Source of the DNA: a bacterium 1XD8-76
GTDB taxonomy: Bacteria > Bacillota > Clostridia > Lachnospirales > Lachnospiraceae
DNA: 64,000 nucleotides
Direction of reading: 5' to 3'
Assembly: GCA_003611955.1 (NCBI GenBank)
Contig: RAZE01000003.1
Location: 1 to 64,000 of the forward strand
Within the stretch, counting starts at the first letter, position 1. The number at the start of each line of letters is the position of its first letter. This document shows positions 59,091-64,000 of the stretch, piece after piece. The position numbers and the translations under genes are program-made. A model generated the notes under the pieces. That model was not told where the DNA came from, made no database searches, and worked only from the letters and a program-made list of their open reading frames with translations.

Positions 59091-59128
59091 TTGAGGGGAA
59101 AACAGCAGAGTGTTATAGTTGATACAAC
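59091..59128 (+). promoter_or_regulatory. Promoter and possible operator of the PTS operon
   Basis: TTGAGG (59091-59096), 17-bp spacer, TATAGT (59114-59119), 45 bp before the ATG. GTTGATACAAC (59118-59128), a short palindrome over the start region, could bind the RpiR-type regulator encoded upstream. Confidence 0.6.
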
Positions 59129-59148
59129 AAAACAGGAACACAAAATAG

Positions 59149-62523
<3,375 letters not shown>

Positions 62524-62550
62524 GAAGCAGCGGAAAGGATATGTGAAAGA

Positions 62551-62588
62551 GGGGCTGTCGGCTGATGCCGATTTCAGCCCCTGATTTT
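62551..62588. terminator. Bidirectional terminator after the GH1 gene
   Basis: GGGGCTG (62551-62557) pairs with CAGCCCC (62575-62581), with an inner TCGGC/GCCGA stem; a T-rich tail follows on the plus strand, and a shorter one on the minus strand. Confidence 0.8.
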
Positions 62589-62590
62589 AT

Positions 62591-62797
62591 TCATATGTTG
62601 CAGTGGCAGTGGGCCACTTTCGGCTGTTCTTCGGGTTGCTTTTCGGGAATGCCCAAAGCAGTCTCTGCGTCTTCATCAGCAATTATAAAAATGACGTCCT
62701 GTATCTGAATGGATCGCAGATAGGAGAGGCAATCAGATGTGTTTGAATTTACTTCTAAAAAAGAACCGGGTGTATTGACAATTTTCTCAAAAAACAT
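62591..62797 (-). CDS. Small hypothetical protein
   Basis: A 68-residue frame on the minus strand ending just before the bidirectional terminator. It has an ordinary soluble composition (DVIFIIADEDAETALGIPE) and a His/Cys-rich C-terminus ending in AHCHCNI that could bind a metal. The ribosome site is weak and no promoter is clear. It may be a real small gene, supported by the convergent terminator, or chance. Confidence 0.4.
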   Translation of the reverse strand: MFFEKIVNTPGSFLEVNSNTSDCLSYLRSIQIQDVIFIIADEDAETALGIPEKQPEEQPKVAHCHCNI

Positions 62798-62873
62798 ATA
62801 ATAAACTCACAATACACCAACTCGTAAGTTAGTGATTTTTAAGACAGGGGATTCGAAAAATTGTTTGAATTGG

Positions 62874-62960
62874 AAATTGCAAAACCTCCATGCAGGGTTT
62901 GAGGACGATGCATGGAGGGAGACAGCTGATTAAGGCTGAAGTCCTCGAACTTTGCGATTT
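62874..62960 (+). ncRNA. Structured leader RNA with pseudoknot
   Basis: Outer stem P1: AAATTGCAAA (62874-62883) with TTTGCGATTT (62951-62960), one G-U pair. Hairpin P2: CCTCCATGCA (62885-62894) with TGCATGGAGG (62909-62918), perfect. The P2 loop sequence GTTTGAGGAC (62897-62906) can pair over 10 bp (one G-U) with GTCCTCGAAC (62941-62950), just before the P1 3' strand. A small CAGC/GCTG hairpin lies between (about 62923-62938). CTTTGC (62950-62955) is also complementary to GCAAAG (63025-63030) beside the ribosome site. It looks like a cis-acting riboswitch-type or attenuator element. I recognise no known class. Confidence 0.6.
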
Positions 62961-63036
62961 GATTTTATAGAAGTGGGGAGCCGAACGGCTTCAAAGCATA
63001 TATCAATATCATAAGATCAAAGGAGCAAAGTAAAAG

Positions 63037-64000
63037 ATGAAAGAAACAATAAAAGAACTGAAGACATTTCTCATTTTATGGAGCACCCAGTCGCTCTCCC
63101 AGCTCGGAAGCACGATGACGAATTTTGCCCTGACGCTTTGGCTTTACCAGAAGACGGGTTCCGCGCTGCAGACGGCGCTTCTGTCGATCTGTTCCTACGC
63201 GCCCTATGTTCTGCTCAGTATTTTTGCGGGGGCACTCAGTGATCGGTGGGATAAGAAAAAGACGATGCTGTCCTGTGATACGTTTGCGGCGTGCTGTTCT
63301 GTGGCGGTTTTCGTGCTGCTGAAAACAGGAACTCTTATGCCGGTGCATCTCTATCTGCTGAATGCGGTGAACGGCCTGATGAACACGGTACAGCAGCCGG
63401 CGGGGGATGTGGCGATGACGTTGATCACACCCAGGGAATACTACCAGAAGACCAGCGGTCTGCGGTCCTTTTCCAATTCTCTGGTGACGATCTTAAACCC
63501 GGTGCTCGCCACGGCGCTGTTTGCCTTTGCGGGACTGGAGGCCGTGATCTATCTGGATCTTCTGACTTTTGCGGCGGCGTTTCTCACGCTGCTTTTTCTG
63601 GTGGAGATTCCTGCCGTCTCCGGGGAGATGCCGGAGAAAGAGCCGTTTTTGGCCACGGTTAAGACAGGTCTTGCGTACCTGGAGAAAAATCGCCTCATCC
63701 TCTGGCTGATTTTATTTTTAGCGGGGGTGAATCTGGTGGCGTCGGCTTTTGACGCGGTGCTTCCGGCGTTTGTGCTGCCCAGGGAGAACGGGGGAGAGAA
63801 GGTTCTGGGCGTTGTGACATCCTGCGCGGGGATAGCGATGCTAGTCGGGAGCCTGATCACCACGCTGCTTCCGGCGCCGAAAAACCGTATCCGTGTGATC
63901 TATATCACTATGCTGATCTCGTTGGGCACGGAAAATTTTTTGTTGGCGTTTACAAAAACACCTCTTCTGTGGTGCCTGGCACAGATCATCGGATGGCTTC
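63037..64000 (+). CDS. MFS transporter, cut by the window edge
   Basis: The first 321 residues of a major facilitator transporter of the macrolide-efflux/enterobactin-exporter-like type: WSTQSLSQLGSTMTNFALTL in the first helix, the MFS loop FAGALSDRWDKKKTM (about residues 58-72) and about nine hydrophobic helices before the edge. The product is probably an exporter of a drug or small molecule. ATG 63037 has AAAGGAG upstream. A structured leader RNA precedes it, which suggests induction by a ligand or a stalled ribosome. Confidence 0.9.
   Translation, partial: MKETIKELKTFLILWSTQSLSQLGSTMTNFALTLWLYQKTGSALQTALLSICSYAPYVLLSIFAGALSDRWDKKKTMLSCDTFAACCSVAVFVLLKTGTLMPVHLYLLNAVNGLMNTVQQPAGDVAMTLITPREYYQKTSGLRSFSNSLVTILNPVLATALFAFAGLEAVIYLDLLTFAAAFLTLLFLVEIPAVSGEMPEKEPFLATVKTGLAYLEKNRLILWLILFLAGVNLVASAFDAVLPAFVLPRENGGEKVLGVVTSCAGIAMLVGSLITTLLPAPKNRIRVIYITMLISLGTENFLLAFTKTPLLWCLAQIIGWL

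Overview
The window looks like chromosome of a Gram-positive anaerobe of the Clostridia, most likely Lachnospiraceae. The support is family-level: a GerMN lipoprotein, an ECF sigma/DUF4179 pair, DUF1653, an EFR1-type flavodoxin-ferredoxin, a beta-glucoside PTS, strong AGGAGG-type ribosome sites and sigma-A promoters with 17-bp spacers. Most of the window is moderately GC-rich. Two stretches, about 1-2.1 kb and 49.7-53 kb, are visibly AT-rich and full of broken genes.

Layout. 0-2.1 kb: decayed accessory DNA (immunity-like small ORFs, a possible RHS tip, a multiply frameshifted gene), then a PD-(D/E)XK/Rpn-type nuclease gene. 3.2-11.2 kb: arginine biosynthesis, with argG divergent from a DUF4026-argC-GNAT-argB-argD-solute-binding-protein operon and two ARG-box-like sites between them. 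11.3-19.1 kb: DMT-type transporter, comEA, a two-component system, a GerMN lipoprotein, comEC and holA. 19.1-25.6 kb: a nested palindromic repeat, ECF sigma with DUF4179 partner, DUF1653, 5'-nucleotidase, an SfsA-MutY fusion and a glycosyltransferase. 25.7-27.5 kb: a repeat-rich membrane protein and metF on the minus strand.

27.6-38.4 kb is the most unusual part. It holds a small unknown protein, a two-gene minus-strand operon of unknown proteins, a 1409-residue soluble AAA/receiver-like/AAA/M41 protease, and an operon of ClpP, a soluble VirD4/TraG-like ATPase and an unknown protein. The intergenic regions that start these four transcription units carry the same 19-bp palindrome (27605-27623, 30950-30968 shared by two divergent units, 35384-35402). 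In two of them it sits in place of a -35 element, 17-18 bp before an identical TATACT. I read this as one co-regulated system of unknown function joining two kinds of protease to a nucleic-acid-motor-like ATPase.

38.5-43.1 kb: two tandem small/large subunit pairs of isopropylmalate-isomerase-family dehydratases and an SPFH/zinc-ribbon protein. 43.2-49.7 kb: PcrA-type helicase, MATE transporter with a divergent Crp/Fnr-type regulator, a small acidic membrane protein and an RlmD-type RNA methyltransferase. 49.7-52.1 kb: a graveyard (YhcG nuclease, IS66) around an intact XRE-HD alarmone-hydrolase-like fusion. 52.1-57.3 kb: HNH nuclease, methyltransferase, PLD-helicase, KptA and an unknown protein, a plausible defence or repair cluster. 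57.3-62.5 kb: EFR1 protein, RpiR regulator, beta-glucoside PTS and 6-phospho-beta-glucosidase. The window ends in an MFS transporter gene cut by the right edge and preceded by a strongly structured leader RNA. No rRNA, tRNA or CRISPR array was recognised.
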